Shown here piece after piece: positions 35,308 to 43,670 of a DNA stretch of 64,000 bases. The notes beneath the pieces are model-generated. The model did not search any database and was not told where the DNA came from. It saw only the letters and a list, made by a program, of their open reading frames with translations. The translations under genes were made by a program, and so were the position numbers. Within the stretch, counting starts at the first letter, position 1; each line of letters opens with the position of its first letter. The DNA comes from Kiloniella laminariae DSM 19542 (lineage in GTDB: Bacteria > Pseudomonadota > Alphaproteobacteria > Kiloniellales > Kiloniellaceae): positions 250,075 through 314,074 of the forward strand of contig NZ_KB893146.1 of NCBI RefSeq assembly GCF_000374005.1, read 5' to 3'.

Positions 35308-35787
35308 TCAGAAATTGTCTTTTACATGCAGGATATTGGTGTTCTTGACTTCTTCCATGACCACATAGCTGTGAGTCTGGGAGACACCGGGAGCCGCAGC
35401 CAGCTTGTCGCCCAAAATTCCCCGATATTCAGTCATATCTGCTGCCCGAACTTTGATTAGATAGTCGAATCCGCCAGAGACCATATGACATTCCAGTACT
35501 TCCGGGATTTGCATAATGGTGGTTTTGAATTCTTCAAAAAACGCAGAGGTGGTTTTTTCGAGGGTAATCTGAACAAATACCAGCAGATTGACGTTGATTT
35601 TGGCCGGGTTAAGCGTCGCCATATACCCCTTGATATAGTTGCTCTGCTCCAGCCGCCGTACCCGTTCAAGGCAGGGGGTCGGGCTGAGGTTGACCCGGCG
35701 GGCCAGCTCAACATTGGAGATGCGGCCATCTTCCTGGAGGACGCGCAGAATGTTGCGATCAATTCGATCAAGGGTTCGTTCTGTCAT
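35308..35787 (-). CDS. putR: Lrp/AsnC-type regulator, probable proline-responsive activator of putA
   Basis: A 159-residue Lrp-family protein. The N-terminal helix-turn-helix is LDRIDRNILRVLQEDGRISN with ARRVNLSPTPCLERVRRLEQ (about 5-50). A RAM ligand-binding domain follows (about 70-150), with ECHMVSGGFDYLIKVRAADM. It is divergent from putA with only about 120 bp between the starts, the arrangement known for PutR of Rhizobium, Agrobacterium and Rhodobacter, which activates putA in response to proline. The assignment depends on that context. Confidence 0.88.
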   Translation of the reverse strand: MTERTLDRIDRNILRVLQEDGRISNVELARRVNLSPTPCLERVRRLEQSNYIKGYMATLNPAKINVNLLVFVQITLEKTTSAFFEEFKTTIMQIPEVLECHMVSGGFDYLIKVRAADMTEYRGILGDKLAAAPGVSQTHSYVVMEEVKNTNILHVKDNF

Positions 35788-35907
35788 ATCGGAATATATA
35801 ACTATAAAAATGCTAATTTACTAGAGAAAATATCGTGTATTTTTGATAAATGGCAGCACATATCGCTGATTGTGCGATACTCTCTTTGTGCTCTGGTTAT
35901 CATCGGG

Positions 35908-38900
35908 ATGCTGGAGGTGAGCTTTGACAACGCGGTTTCCGGGATTGAAAAGATGATCATTGATAAAGAAATGGCCAATGCGACCCCTTTGATGGCAGCG
36001 CTACGCAGCGCCTATCGCATGGATGAGAGTGCAGCTGTAAAGGCCCTGATTGCCTCTGTCGATTTTCCGAGTGAGGCCCTGGACAGGATTTCTGCCCGTG
36101 CCCGGGATCTGGTCAAGGAAGTTCGCAAATCCCGTGTTGGACAGGGCGGCATTGATGCTTTCATGCACGAGTTTGAATTGTCTTCTAAAGAAGGTGTGGT
36201 TCTGATGTGCCTAGCCGAAGCTTTACTGCGGGTGCCGGACAGTGAAACCATCGACAAGTTGATCCGTGACAAGCTGACTTCGGCTGACTGGGAAGCGCAT
36301 CTCGGCCATAGTGAATCCCTGTTTGTAAATGCCTCGACCTGGGCGCTGATGCTGACTGGTCGGGTTGTGACGATCAAAAAAGAAGAAAGCCGCGATCTTT
36401 CCAATCTGCTGCACAAAATGGTGCAAAAAAGTGGTGAGCCTGTCATTCGCAAAGCTGTACGCCAGGCAATGAAGATTCTGGGCAAGCAGTTCGTCATGGG
36501 CCGCACCATTAAAGAAGCTCTTGTTCGCGCTGTTGAGGAAGAGAAAAAAGGCTATCGCTATTCATACGATATGCTGGGCGAGGGTGCCCGGACCATGCCG
36601 GATGCGGACCGCTATTTCGAGGCTTATCGGGCCGCGATTGAAAAGATCGGTGCTGCGGCCAAGGGGCGTGGTGTAATCAGCTCTCCTGGTATTTCAATTA
36701 AACTTTCCGCCATTCATCCCCGCTATCAGTTCAGTCATCTGGACCGGGTCATGAACGAAGTTGTTCCGCGTTTGAAAGCTCTGGCTCTTGATGCAAAAAA
36801 ATATGACATCGGTCTGACGATTGATGCTGAAGAAGCCGACCGTCTGGAAATTTCCCTCGCGGTACTCGAAGCAGTATCTGGCGATCCTGATCTAAAAGGC
36901 TGGAGCGGCCTTGGGCTGGCGGTTCAGGCTTACCAGAAACGCGCCCCTTTTGTTATCGACTGGCTGGCTGATATGGCCCATCGTCACGGGCGCCGTCTGA
37001 TGGTCCGGCTGGTCAAAGGGGCCTATTGGGACACGGAAATCAAGGTTGCCCAGGAACAAGGCCAGGATGGTTATCCGGTCTATACCCGCAAGATTTCTAC
37101 CGATGTTTCCTATTTGTCCTGCGCCCGCAAGATGCTGGCTGATCCAGAAGCTTTCTATCCGCAATTCGCCAGCCATAACGCGCACACCGTGGCCTCCATT
37201 CTAGAGATGGCCAAAGTCGGACAGGACTTTGAATTCCAGCGCCTGCACGGTATGGGAGAAGCCCTTTATGAGCAGGTCGTCGGTAAAGAGGGCAAGGGAT
37301 ATCCCGTGCGCATCTATGCGCCGGTTGGCAGTCATGAAGATCTCCTGGCGTATCTGGTCCGGCGCTTGCTGGAGAACGGTGCAAACTCTTCCTTTGTCAA
37401 TCGTATTCAGGATGAAAAACTGCCGATTGACGAGATTATTGCCGATCCGATCCAGAAGGCGCGCTCTCTGTTTAATATTCCGCACCCGCAGATTCCTTTG
37501 CCGCTCAATCTCTATGGAACCGAGCGTCAGAACTCCCTCGGACTGGACCTGTCAGATGCGCCAAAACTGGTTGATCTGGGAACAAAGATGAAAGCTTTTG
37601 CTTCGACGGGCTGGAGTGGAGGCCCGATCATTGGTGGTCTGGAAGTTCCAGGTGCCAAGCAAAAGGTGACATCACCTTCTGATCGCCAGGACAAGGTCGG
37701 TGAAATGGCCTGGGCCTCAAGCGAGCAGGCTGAGCAAGCAGTCGCCCGCGCGGATCGCGCCTGGTGGGGCTGGAACAAGACACCGGCTGCCAAGCGGGCG
37801 GAATGTCTTGAACGCATGGCCGATCTGATGGAAGAAAATACCCCGGAATTGATGGCGCTGTGTATGCGGGAAGCCGGAAAAAACACGGCGGATGCAATTG
37901 CCGAAGTACGTGAAGCGGTTGATTTTTGTCGCTATTATGCCGTGCGCTGTCGCCGTGAATTTGGAGATGCGATGGTGATGCCTGGCCCCACTGGAGAGCG
38001 CAACGAGTTGTCCCTGCAGGGACGTGGTGTCTTCCTCTGTATCAGCCCGTGGAATTTCCCGCTGGCGATTTTCCTTGGGCAGGTCAGTGCGGCATTGGCT
38101 GCCGGGAACGCTGTCATTGCCAAACCGGCTGAGCAGACCGGGCTGGTTGCTGCTGCAGCAATCAAGCTGTTCCACCGTGCAGGTGTACCGGGGGATGTAT
38201 TACACCTTCTGCCAGGGGATGGCCCGACAGTTGCCGGACCACTGTTATCAGATGAGCGGATCAAGGGGGTTGCCTTTACCGGCTCAACCGAAACCGCCAA
38301 GCTGATCCAGCGGGCGCTTGCGGCGCGTGATGGCGAGATTGTGCCCTTGATCGCCGAGACGGGCGGGCAGAACGCCATGATCGTGGATTCAACGGCGCTA
38401 CCGGAACAGGTGGTACGGGATGTGTTGCTGTCCTCTTTCCAGAGTGCAGGGCAGCGGTGTTCAGCGCTTCGGGTGCTTTTCCTGCAGTCGGATGTGGCTG
38501 ATAAAGTTCTGACCATGCTGGGCGGGGCCATGGACGAGTTGACCATCGGGGATGCGGCGGATCTGGCAACGGATGTTGGTCCTGTGATTGACGAAGATGC
38601 CCAGGCCATGCTGACAGCGCATATCGAACGCATGCGCAAGGAAGCGAAGGTTATTCGGGACTTGCCTTTGCCAGCCTCTACCGCAAAGGGGACATTCGTT
38701 GCGCCTGCGGCCTTTGAGATTGCGGGGCTTCATGTGCTGCAAAAGGAAATCTTTGGCCCCGTGCTGCACGTTATCCGTTTCAAGGCCTCCGAGCTCGACA
38801 GCATTATTGACCAGATCAACAACTCCGGCTTTGGCCTGACCCTGGGTATTCACAGCCGCATTGACGAAACCGTCAATCACATCTGTCAGCGGGTGCGCGT

Positions 38901-39090
38901 GGGCAATGCCTATGTCAACCGCAACCAGATCGGCGCGATTGTCGGGGTCCAGCCTTTTGGTGGTACCGGGCTTTCCGGCACAGGACCCAAAGCAGGCGGT
39001 CCGCGCTATCTGCACCGTTTTGCCACGGAATATGCGGTCAGTATTGATACAACGGCGGCAGGTGGAAACACCTCGTTGATGACGCTCTAG
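35908..39090 (+). CDS. putA: Bifunctional proline dehydrogenase / L-glutamate gamma-semialdehyde dehydrogenase PutA
   Basis: Oxidises proline to glutamate in two steps. The open frame extends upstream through the divergent regulator; the first suitable ATG past it is 35908 (1060 residues), with 35953 an alternative (1045 residues, GGGA upstream). FAD proline dehydrogenase domain: RLVKGAYWDTEIK and RIYAPVGSHEDLLAYLVRRLLENGANSSFVN. Aldehyde dehydrogenase domain: ISPWNFPLAIF, AETGGQNAMIVDS and the catalytic cysteine C851 in SAGQRCSALR. There is no N-terminal ribbon-helix-helix domain, so it is not self-regulating, which fits an Lrp-type activator next door. Confidence 0.96.
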   Translation: MLEVSFDNAVSGIEKMIIDKEMANATPLMAALRSAYRMDESAAVKALIASVDFPSEALDRISARARDLVKEVRKSRVGQGGIDAFMHEFELSSKEGVVLMCLAEALLRVPDSETIDKLIRDKLTSADWEAHLGHSESLFVNASTWALMLTGRVVTIKKEESRDLSNLLHKMVQKSGEPVIRKAVRQAMKILGKQFVMGRTIKEALVRAVEEEKKGYRYSYDMLGEGARTMPDADRYFEAYRAAIEKIGAAAKGRGVISSPGISIKLSAIHPRYQFSHLDRVMNEVVPRLKALALDAKKYDIGLTIDAEEADRLEISLAVLEAVSGDPDLKGWSGLGLAVQAYQKRAPFVIDWLADMAHRHGRRLMVRLVKGAYWDTEIKVAQEQGQDGYPVYTRKISTDVSYLSCARKMLADPEAFYPQFASHNAHTVASILEMAKVGQDFEFQRLHGMGEALYEQVVGKEGKGYPVRIYAPVGSHEDLLAYLVRRLLENGANSSFVNRIQDEKLPIDEIIADPIQKARSLFNIPHPQIPLPLNLYGTERQNSLGLDLSDAPKLVDLGTKMKAFASTGWSGGPIIGGLEVPGAKQKVTSPSDRQDKVGEMAWASSEQAEQAVARADRAWWGWNKTPAAKRAECLERMADLMEENTPELMALCMREAGKNTADAIAEVREAVDFCRYYAVRCRREFGDAMVMPGPTGERNELSLQGRGVFLCISPWNFPLAIFLGQVSAALAAGNAVIAKPAEQTGLVAAAAIKLFHRAGVPGDVLHLLPGDGPTVAGPLLSDERIKGVAFTGSTETAKLIQRALAARDGEIVPLIAETGGQNAMIVDSTALPEQVVRDVLLSSFQSAGQRCSALRVLFLQSDVADKVLTMLGGAMDELTIGDAADLATDVGPVIDEDAQAMLTAHIERMRKEAKVIRDLPLPASTAKGTFVAPAAFEIAGLHVLQKEIFGPVLHVIRFKASELDSIIDQINNSGFGLTLGIHSRIDETVNHICQRVRVGNAYVNRNQIGAIVGVQPFGGTGLSGTGPKAGGPRYLHRFATEYAVSIDTTAAGGNTSLMTL

Positions 39091-39114
39091 TCCTGACTGA
39101 TATGGTTAAAAAAA

Positions 39115-39147
39115 GCAAACCCGGTTGCCATCAGCAACCGGGTTTGC
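39115..39147 (-). terminator. Strong hairpin after putA
   Basis: A perfect 14-bp stem (GCAAACCCGGTTGC at 39115-39128 and its complement at 39134-39147) has a 5-nt loop. The T-run lies on the minus strand (AAAAAAA upstream on plus). In the putA direction only the stem is present, so it may act mainly as a stabiliser or barrier. Confidence 0.6.
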
Positions 39148-39241
39148 TGTTGCCTGCTCATGGCTATGGCGTGCCAAGGCTGCTTGCTGTAAGTCTTGTT
39201 ATCGAAGGACATAAGGCCTGAAAAGCAGCGGGAGTGTATAG

Positions 39242-39775
39242 GTGGAGCGGGAAGATAACCGGGAATTTGTTCTGGAGGCCTTGCGGGCAAATGAAGTTTT
39301 GCGCTGGTTTGCTCAACCGAAAGCCGGACCGCTGTGGAAACACGAAAGGGCAACGGCACTGAGCAGAAGTCTGGTTTTGATCTGGGCTGTTTTACTGTTT
39401 TTTTGTGGGCTGATGAGCCTCGCGCAGTCTGCGACCATACCCTTGCTCATCCTGCTCCTTGTTGCATCGGGTGCCCTGATCCTCCGCGTTATCTGGATTT
39501 ATTATCTGTCGCGGCGCCTGACCTACGCCCTGACATCTAAGCGCCTGCTTGTCCTGCTGGAGGCTGGCCGACCCATTGAATATAAAAGCTATTTGCTTAG
39601 CCAGATCAGCAAGATTGACCGGGAAGAGAACAACGATGGCTCAAGCAACATTGTTCTCTCGATCCAGCCAAGAAATGCATACGGGAATGACACGACGGAT
39701 GGCCTTTGGTGCATCCCAGAGGTCGAAGAGTTTGAGAGGGAACTTTTCGACCTCTGTCCTGGACTTAAACCGTAA
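39242..39775 (+). CDS. Two-TM membrane protein with PH-like domain
   Basis: A 177-residue protein starting at GTG with GGGAG nearby. Residues about 38-90 contain two membrane helices (LVLIWAVLLFFCGLMSLA and LLILLLVASGALILRVIWI). The rest (YALTSKRLLVLLEAGRPIEYKSYLLSQIS) resembles bacterial PH domains fused to membrane pairs. Function is unknown. It is convergent with prfH and belongs to no evident operon. Confidence 0.6.
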   Translation: MEREDNREFVLEALRANEVLRWFAQPKAGPLWKHERATALSRSLVLIWAVLLFFCGLMSLAQSATIPLLILLLVASGALILRVIWIYYLSRRLTYALTSKRLLVLLEAGRPIEYKSYLLSQISKIDREENNDGSSNIVLSIQPRNAYGNDTTDGLWCIPEVEEFERELFDLCPGLKP

Positions 39776-39799
39776 GGTGAGGATTACCTGGGATATACT

Positions 39800-40459
39800 C
39801 TAAAGTTTTTCTATGAACCTTTCTCCTTTGAAACAGCGTACAGGGTTTCCTCGCTCCAGTTGATGATGCTTGAGGTTTTCATCTCGCTGGGCCCCGGCGT
39901 GGAAAAGAGAATGCTGAACCGATAACTGTTCAGATAAACGTTGAAGAGCGAGCTGTTTGTTGCGGTGTTGTGATCTTTGATCACGGGCAATTGCTGTTAG
40001 CCCTGTGGGCTGATGGATGGCACGAACTGCGCTATCCGTTGTGTTTTGGTGCTGGCCTCCGGGACCACCAGCCCTAAAGGTTTCAAATTTCACATCGGAC
40101 GGCTCAATTTCTTGTGGCAGATCCGGTTGATGATCAATATTGAAGACGCCCACAAACCAGTTTTGACGCCGATGACCCGGCCGGGATGTGCTTGGGGAAA
40201 TCCATTGGATCGTTCCCAGCCATCTGTTGGCAAAAGCTTTGGCACAATCTCCGTAAAGGAGAACAATGGCTGAAGCAGGAAGATTTTCTCCATGTGCTGA
40301 TTTTCCTGTGGCTTTATCAAAAACGATTTCGCAATTTATGCCCCGATCATCAGCCTCATCTGAGATCTTTTTCAACACATGACGTACGGCGACTTTACAT
40401 TCTGTTGGGCCATTTCCACTGGTGACCAGAAGGCGCAACGAAGCAGGAAAATTATTCAT
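39800..40459 (-). CDS. prfH: Peptide chain release factor H (PrfH)
   Basis: A 219-residue class I release-factor homologue. The GGQ catalytic loop is intact in [20 protein letters not shown] (GGQ at 134-136), followed by [20 protein letters not shown] of domain 3. The N-terminal 115 residues are unlike the codon-recognition domain of RF1/RF2, and there is no PxT or SPF anticodon tripeptide, as expected for PrfH. PrfH is reported to free peptides from ribosomes damaged in the 16S decoding centre. It overlaps rtcB by eight bases, the conserved partnership, so the two are co-translated. Confidence 0.92.
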   Translation of the reverse strand: MNNFPASLRLLVTSGNGPTECKVAVRHVLKKISDEADDRGINCEIVFDKATGKSAHGENLPASAIVLLYGDCAKAFANRWLGTIQWISPSTSRPGHRRQNWFVGVFNIDHQPDLPQEIEPSDVKFETFRAGGPGGQHQNTTDSAVRAIHQPTGLTAIARDQRSQHRNKQLALQRLSEQLSVQHSLFHAGAQRDENLKHHQLERGNPVRCFKGERFIEKL

Positions 40460-41630
40460 GAGTGTTTCTCCTGCTTGTTGGTTTATTTTTTTCTGGTCTG
40501 GCTTTCTTGAAAGTAACGATAGGTTTGAACGCAGCGACTGTGATCGCCAGTTGTTTCTCTGTCAGTTCTTTCAAAACCTGTACAGGGCTTTTATAGGCAT
40601 CAGGAGCCTCTTCTATAAGAAGATGCTTGTCCTCGCATACCACATGTCCTCCATAAGAGGTTCTGCTTAGTCTGAGCTGGTCAGATTTTCTGTTCTTCAG
40701 GCGTCCATGCATTGAGCTCCGATCATATTTTCGCCCAGCCCCATGGGAGATAGAAAAGAGGGATTCCTCATTACTGTTGGTTGGTTTCAAGAGGTAGCTT
40801 AGGGAGTCTCTTGAGCCAGCTAGTGGTACAAAGGGGATATCTGCTTTAGCTGCTCCTTTTCGGTGGAGGAAAGCACCTTTCATTCCTTCGATCAGATTAT
40901 GAGGTGAATCTGAAAGAAGCCTTGCTTCGCTCCGAAGAGCCTTAGCCGCGCGTTGGGCGATGATTTGGCGGTTTAGACTGGCCCAGGCGACAGCTTGATC
41001 GTGCCGGGCCAGATAGTCGATGGCCTGGGGATGGTCGGGATACAGATCAGCAGGACCTTGAGAACAGATCTCTTCAAAAATTGCAGTTCCAAAACTCCGG
41101 GAACCGGAATGAATAAGGAGATAAGAGGCGCCCCTGATGAGGCCTGATTGTTCCGCCAGCTCTTGATTATGAACTTTGTCGAGAATCTGTAGTTCGCAAA
41201 AGTGATTGCCACCACCAATCGTGCCTAGACTTGTGGGGGATGCATCTAATGGTAAGCCCCATTTTTCGAGAAGGGGAAAAGGATCACCTTCCCAGATGCC
41301 CTCAAGAGATCTAAGTCGGTTGGCGGCCTTTTCTGCTCGTATCTTTCTTGCAGGAAGATCAAGTATGAAAAGCGACATGCCACATCCAATATCGTTTCCA
41401 ACCAGTTGAGGGTGCAACAAGTTAGAGAGAATTGCTGTGCCGACAGGTCCATATTTTCCTGGATGAAGATCAGGAAAAGCTGCGACCTGTAACACATTAC
41501 TCATTTGTGCGACGCGATGAAGTTGTTCTTCAGCCTTGCCTTCAATCCAGACGTCTGGGGAGTAAAATTTTCGAACGGGAGCACCCTGCCATTCTGTGTG
41601 CAGGGGGGCGTTCGTTTTTGAAGTGCCCAT
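40452..41630 (-). CDS. rtcB: RNA ligase RtcB, PrfH-associated type (RtcB3-like)
   Basis: A 392-residue GTP-dependent 3'-phosphate RNA ligase. Metal and active-site residues are recognisable: D80 and C83 in [10 protein letters not shown]143 in [10 protein letters not shown]174 in [10 protein letters not shown]244 in SPHNLIEG, and the guanylylated histidine H296 in [14 protein letters not shown]. The subtype coupled to prfH is the one reported to reseal 16S rRNA cut in the decoding centre; here that is inferred from the eight-base overlap with prfH. The ribosome site is weak (AAAGG) and touches a predicted stem in the leader. No RtcR regulator or RtcA is seen. Confidence 0.93.
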   Translation of the reverse strand: MGTSKTNAPLHTEWQGAPVRKFYSPDVWIEGKAEEQLHRVAQMSNVLQVAAFPDLHPGKYGPVGTAILSNLLHPQLVGNDIGCGMSLFILDLPARKIRAEKAANRLRSLEGIWEGDPFPLLEKWGLPLDASPTSLGTIGGGNHFCELQILDKVHNQELAEQSGLIRGASYLLIHSGSRSFGTAIFEEICSQGPADLYPDHPQAIDYLARHDQAVAWASLNRQIIAQRAAKALRSEARLLSDSPHNLIEGMKGAFLHRKGAAKADIPFVPLAGSRDSLSYLLKPTNSNEESLFSISHGAGRKYDRSSMHGRLKNRKSDQLRLSRTSYGGHVVCEDKHLLIEEAPDAYKSPVQVLKELTEKQLAITVAAFKPIVTFKKARPEKNKPTSRRNTHE

Positions 41631-41966
41631 GTAATTGGCCTTTAAAAACAGGAGTACGCACCTGAAAGAGAGACTTTCAGGAGACGTCCCAGACGAAGCC
41701 GAAATTTCAGCCTAGTTTGGGAGAATTGCCTCAAGGGGCAAACGGTCAAAATCACGCATTTTTTGCTCCTGTTTTTAAAGTTTCAAAGGTTTAGGGGGCT
41801 CATATGGGAGCCTCTCCCCAAGGAAGAAAAGATACTATCTTCAACGTTGAAATACCTTTAGCTCTCTATCGCTTCAAGATAAATCTCTTGTTGTGTTGTA
41901 TAAAAGCATCTGTCTGTGATATTTTTGCACCAGTTGTTTTGTGGAGGTTGCCGCGAGTTTGTTCTA
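41631..41966. other. 336-bp gap upstream of rtcB
   Basis: It contains the inverted-repeat-bounded element at 41640-41780 and about 185 bp of moderately AT-rich DNA. I see no classic sigma-54 (GG-N10-GC) element of the RtcR-regulated kind. A 68-codon frame on the plus strand (41804-42010) is not convincing. Confidence 0.5.
41640..41780 (-). promoter_or_regulatory. Candidate structured leader RNA of rtcB-prfH
   Basis: A perfect 15-bp inverted repeat (CTTTAAAAACAGGAG at 41640-41654, complement at 41766-41780) encloses 111 bp. Inside are three further stems: 41661-41668 with 41674-41681 (8 bp, 5-nt loop), 41687-41691 with 41718-41722 (5 bp), and 41726-41730 with 41737-41741 (5 bp, 6-nt loop). 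Transcribed towards rtcB, the outer stem ends ten bases before the start codon and includes most of its AAAGG ribosome site. This could form a multibranch leader controlling translation. A small transposable element with terminal repeats is an alternative, but no flanking duplication is seen. Confidence 0.5.
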
Positions 41967-42536
41967 TTACACCAGATGGTTCAGGGCGTCGTCGCTGGGG
42001 GTTACTTTAGCGTAGGCAAAGGCAAGTGCTGACATAAAGGCGGCATGAACCTGTTCAGCGGGAATAGTAACCCCTTTGAATTCAAGGTCGCGGGTGGCGC
42101 AGGCGTCTTCAGCCACAACACAGTCAAAGCCATGGTCGGATGCAGCGCGGGTCAGGGCATCAATGCACATATGGCTCATCGAGCCTGCAATGACCAGCTT
42201 TGTAAATCCTTGTTTCTTCAATATTTCAAGCAATTCCGTATTTTTAAAGCCGTTGATTTCGGATTTGATCACCACTGTTTCGTTTTCTTTGGGGGTGACG
42301 GCTTGATGAATAGCTGCCCCTCCTGTCCCAGGAGCAAAGAACGGGGCATCCGCCGTATCGGAAATATGCTGGATATGAATAACCGGAAGAGAGCGTGAAC
42401 GGCAATGTTCCAGCAATTTTTGCGCCTTTTCAGCAGCTTGTTCCTGTTTTTGCAGCGGCCAGTTTCCACCCAGAAAATAATCGTTCTGGATATCAACAAG
42501 GATCAGGGCAGTTCTGGTGGTATTTTCTGGATGCAT
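41967..42536 (-). CDS. Isochorismatase-fold cysteine hydrolase
   Basis: A 189-residue hydrolase started at the ATG at 42536, which has AGAGGGA eight bases upstream; the frame extends to 42554. The triad is visible: Asp in LILVDIQNDYF, Lys in VIKSEINGF, and Cys in SMSHMCIDALTRAASDHG. The substrate is unknown. It is transcribed divergently from a GlxA-type regulator across 116 bp with a palindrome, a common layout in which the regulator controls the hydrolase. Confidence 0.88.
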   Translation of the reverse strand: MHPENTTRTALILVDIQNDYFLGGNWPLQKQEQAAEKAQKLLEHCRSRSLPVIHIQHISDTADAPFFAPGTGGAAIHQAVTPKENETVVIKSEINGFKNTELLEILKKQGFTKLVIAGSMSHMCIDALTRAASDHGFDCVVAEDACATRDLEFKGVTIPAEQVHAAFMSALAFAYAKVTPSDDALNHLV

Positions 42537-42561
42537 GATGTTTTCCCTCTGCATGTAAAAT

Positions 42562-42588
42562 TTGCGGTGAAATTTTCTGATACCGCAA
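42562..42588. promoter_or_regulatory. Palindrome between the hydrolase and GlxA-type regulator genes
   Basis: TTGCGGT (42562-42568) and ACCGCAA (42582-42588) form a perfect 7-bp inverted repeat with centres 20 bp apart, two helical turns, in the shared promoter region. It is a candidate operator for the AraC/GlxA regulator. Confidence 0.45.
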
Positions 42589-42652
42589 TAAAGCTTTTTC
42601 CATGTTAGGAAGGTATAGGCGGATATGACAAAAAAGAGGTGAAATCTGACAA

Positions 42653-43630
42653 ATGAGTAAAGAGGTTCATCTTGCTGTACTGGCGTATCCCGGGGTGATG
42701 CAATCAGCTCTTCACGGTTTGACCGAGCTTTTTGATGTAACCAACAGTCTGGTCACTGCACATCCGGATTCTGACTGGCCGATCTTTCGCTGTAGGATAC
42801 AGAATGTCGAACCGGCTTTGTCAGAAGTAAAATCTGGGCAGGAAAAAACAATCGACCAGGCCTCTGAAGAGATCGCGGCTTATGATGTGGTTATTCTGCC
42901 GCCCCGCACGACAAAGACGGACTGGAATCCCGGGGATGGAAACTGTCGAAACTGGCTTCAAGAACAACATGGCAAGGGCGCTATTTTAGCCTCAGCCTGT
43001 GCAGGAGCGTTTCTTCTGGCTGATGCTGGTCTGCTCAGGGGTCGTCGGGTGACAACCCATTGGGGGCTGGCAGAGGAGTTCCGAGAGCTCTATCCTGAAA
43101 TTAACCTGTGTGAGCAGGAACTGTTACTGGATGAAGGCGATATCATTACTGCTGGCGGGATGATGGCCTGGATGGATCTGGCTTTGCGACTGGTGGAGCG
43201 TTTTGCCAGCCCTTTTCTTTCTCTGGAATTGGGTAAATATTTTCTGGTTGATACAGGGCAGCGGGATCAGCGGTGCTATCAGAACTTTTCTCCGAAATTC
43301 TCTCACGGCGACCAGGAGGTATTGAACCTGCAGCGCTGGTTGCAGGCGAACTGGAACGAGGGCGTCGACATTGGTGAAATGGCAAGGATTGCCCAGATGG
43401 GCGAACGTACATTGCAGCGCCGTTTTACCAAGGCAACAGGCCTTTCCCCCTCAATCTACGTAATGGAGTTGAGGTTGCAAAAGGCACGGGAATACCTTGA
43501 GGTCAGCCGTATGACAGTTGATGAAATCGTCTGGAAGGTTGGATATGAAGACCAGAGTTCATTTCGCAAGCTGTTTAAACGTGAAACAGGCTTGACGCCA
43601 AGTGAATACCGAAAGCGTTTTTCAAGATAA
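42653..43630 (+). CDS. GlxA family transcriptional regulator (DJ-1/PfpI plus AraC HTH)
   Basis: A 325-residue regulator. The N-terminal half is a DJ-1/PfpI-like domain with the nucleophile-elbow cysteine in ASACAGAFLLADAGLL, followed by the RRVTTHWGLAEEF segment. The C-terminal 100 residues are a double AraC helix-turn-helix (MARIAQMGERTLQRRFTKAT and YLEVSRMTVDEIVWKVGYED). GAGGTGA lies about 11 bases before the ATG. It is divergent from the isochorismatase-fold hydrolase gene, a likely target. Confidence 0.92.
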   Translation: MSKEVHLAVLAYPGVMQSALHGLTELFDVTNSLVTAHPDSDWPIFRCRIQNVEPALSEVKSGQEKTIDQASEEIAAYDVVILPPRTTKTDWNPGDGNCRNWLQEQHGKGAILASACAGAFLLADAGLLRGRRVTTHWGLAEEFRELYPEINLCEQELLLDEGDIITAGGMMAWMDLALRLVERFASPFLSLELGKYFLVDTGQRDQRCYQNFSPKFSHGDQEVLNLQRWLQANWNEGVDIGEMARIAQMGERTLQRRFTKATGLSPSIYVMELRLQKAREYLEVSRMTVDEIVWKVGYEDQSSFRKLFKRETGLTPSEYRKRFSR

Positions 43631-43670
43631 GTCCGCCATATTGTAAATACAGACAAATAGGGGAATAGTC

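Noticed and set aside
35485-35907. N-terminal extension of putA through the divergent regulator gene
   Set aside because: The frame happens to be open, but it overlaps the Lrp-type gene entirely and lacks PutA homology.
41640-41780. Reading the rtcB upstream element as a small transposable element (MITE)
   Set aside because: Terminal repeats are present, but no target-site duplication is visible and the internal stems suit an RNA. It is kept as an alternative, not the main call; a genome-wide copy search would decide.
41804-42010. A 68-codon plus-strand frame between rtcB and the hydrolase gene
   Set aside because: No ribosome site, overlap with the end of the hydrolase gene and unconvincing composition.
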